A DNA stretch of 5,712 bases from JBDNIO01 sp041688215. GTDB lineage: Bacteria > Pseudomonadota > Gammaproteobacteria > Nevskiales > Salinisphaeraceae. Below the pieces are notes generated by a model. The model was not told where the DNA came from, did no database searches, and saw only the letters and a program-made list of their open reading frames with translations. The position numbers and the translations under genes were made by a program. This document shows, in pieces, positions 5,661-5,712 of this stretch (within the stretch, counting starts at the first letter, position 1; each line of letters begins with the position of its first letter). The stretch covers positions 1 to 5,712 of the forward strand of contig JBDNIO010000276.1 of the NCBI GenBank assembly GCA_041688215.1, in the 5' to 3' direction.

Positions 5661-5712
5661 ATGAGCTACAGACCTGGTGGGCGCACACAGCGCAGTCCAG
5701 CCCAATGGCAGG
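5661..5712 (+). CDS. N-terminus of a putative IS66 TnpA-like accessory protein (partial)
   Basis: ATG at 5661 follows AGGCGG (5650-5655) by five bases and opens a frame that runs off the window after 17 codons (MSYRPGGRTQRSPAQWQ). A basic start followed by R-S-x-x-x-W-Q resembles the beginning of TnpA, the small accessory protein encoded first in many IS66-family elements, where R(S/T)xxxWQ opens a helix-turn-helix-like domain. With only 17 residues this is suggestive. The GTAAGCG end 87 bp upstream supports it. TnpB and the main transposase TnpC would be expected to follow outside the window. Confidence 0.4.
   Translation, partial: MSYRPGGRTQRSPAQWQ

Larger units (their letters stand above)
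5574..5712 (+). mobile_element. Left end of an IS66-family-like insertion sequence (partial)
   Basis: GTAAGCGTTCACTCACC begins at 5574. Terminal inverted repeats of the IS66 family typically begin with GTAA, often GTAAGCG. An ORF with a transposon-like N-terminus starts 87 bp inside, the usual position of the first IS66 gene. The window ends before the rest of the element, so neither the right end nor the 8-bp target duplication can be checked. The candidate left copy of the duplication is ggatgccc (5566-5573). Identification rests on memory of the family ends. Confidence 0.5.

Noticed and set aside
1..5712. CRISPR array, tRNA or rRNA
   Set aside because: No regularly spaced direct repeats, no cloverleaf with GGTTCGA-like arm and no conserved rRNA stretches were seen.

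Overview
The window looks like chromosomal DNA of a Gram-negative proteobacterium, most likely a marine or halotolerant gammaproteobacterium. This is inferred from the gene set (a YhbW-type flavin oxidoreductase, a short-form FMN-binding glutamate synthase, a TerC/Alx membrane protein, an EctD-like N-terminus) and from GC-rich third codon positions in the well-conserved genes. No rRNA, tRNA, CRISPR array or replication origin was seen.

Layout. Positions 1-180 hold a small forward reading frame that starts at the window edge. It is followed by a less GC-rich stretch (about 140-560) with only a doubtful reverse ORF. At 599-928 is a small DUF3015-like gene whose lipoprotein-style N-terminus lies in another frame. 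It faces a complete reverse gene for a YhbW-type luciferase-like flavin oxidoreductase (962-1942). A divergent control region leads into a forward pair: an intact YrhK-domain membrane protein (2013-2282) and, 46 bp on, an FMN-binding glutamate synthase family gene (2329-3736). An intact TerC/Alx-type membrane protein lies on the reverse strand (3753-4685). Then come the first 114 codons of an ectoine hydroxylase (ectD)-like gene (4866-5213), the opposed 5' part of a small membrane protein gene (5442 down to about 5206), and at the right edge what looks like the left end of an IS66-family insertion sequence (5574-5712).

The striking property is decay or rearrangement, not a new system. The glutamate synthase gene carries two independent lesions: an in-frame loss of about 57 conserved residues at a short repeat, and a frameshift explained exactly by a CCAC tandem duplication. 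ectD is cut before its catalytic core and joined head-to-head to another truncated gene. The DUF3015-like gene appears frameshifted, and an IS end lies nearby. Either this is a decaying accessory segment, or the assembly is poor and partly chimeric. Read coverage across the junctions would decide. yhbW, the YrhK gene and terC appear intact and show no sign of forming one pathway. The yrhK/glutamate synthase pair is the only likely operon.
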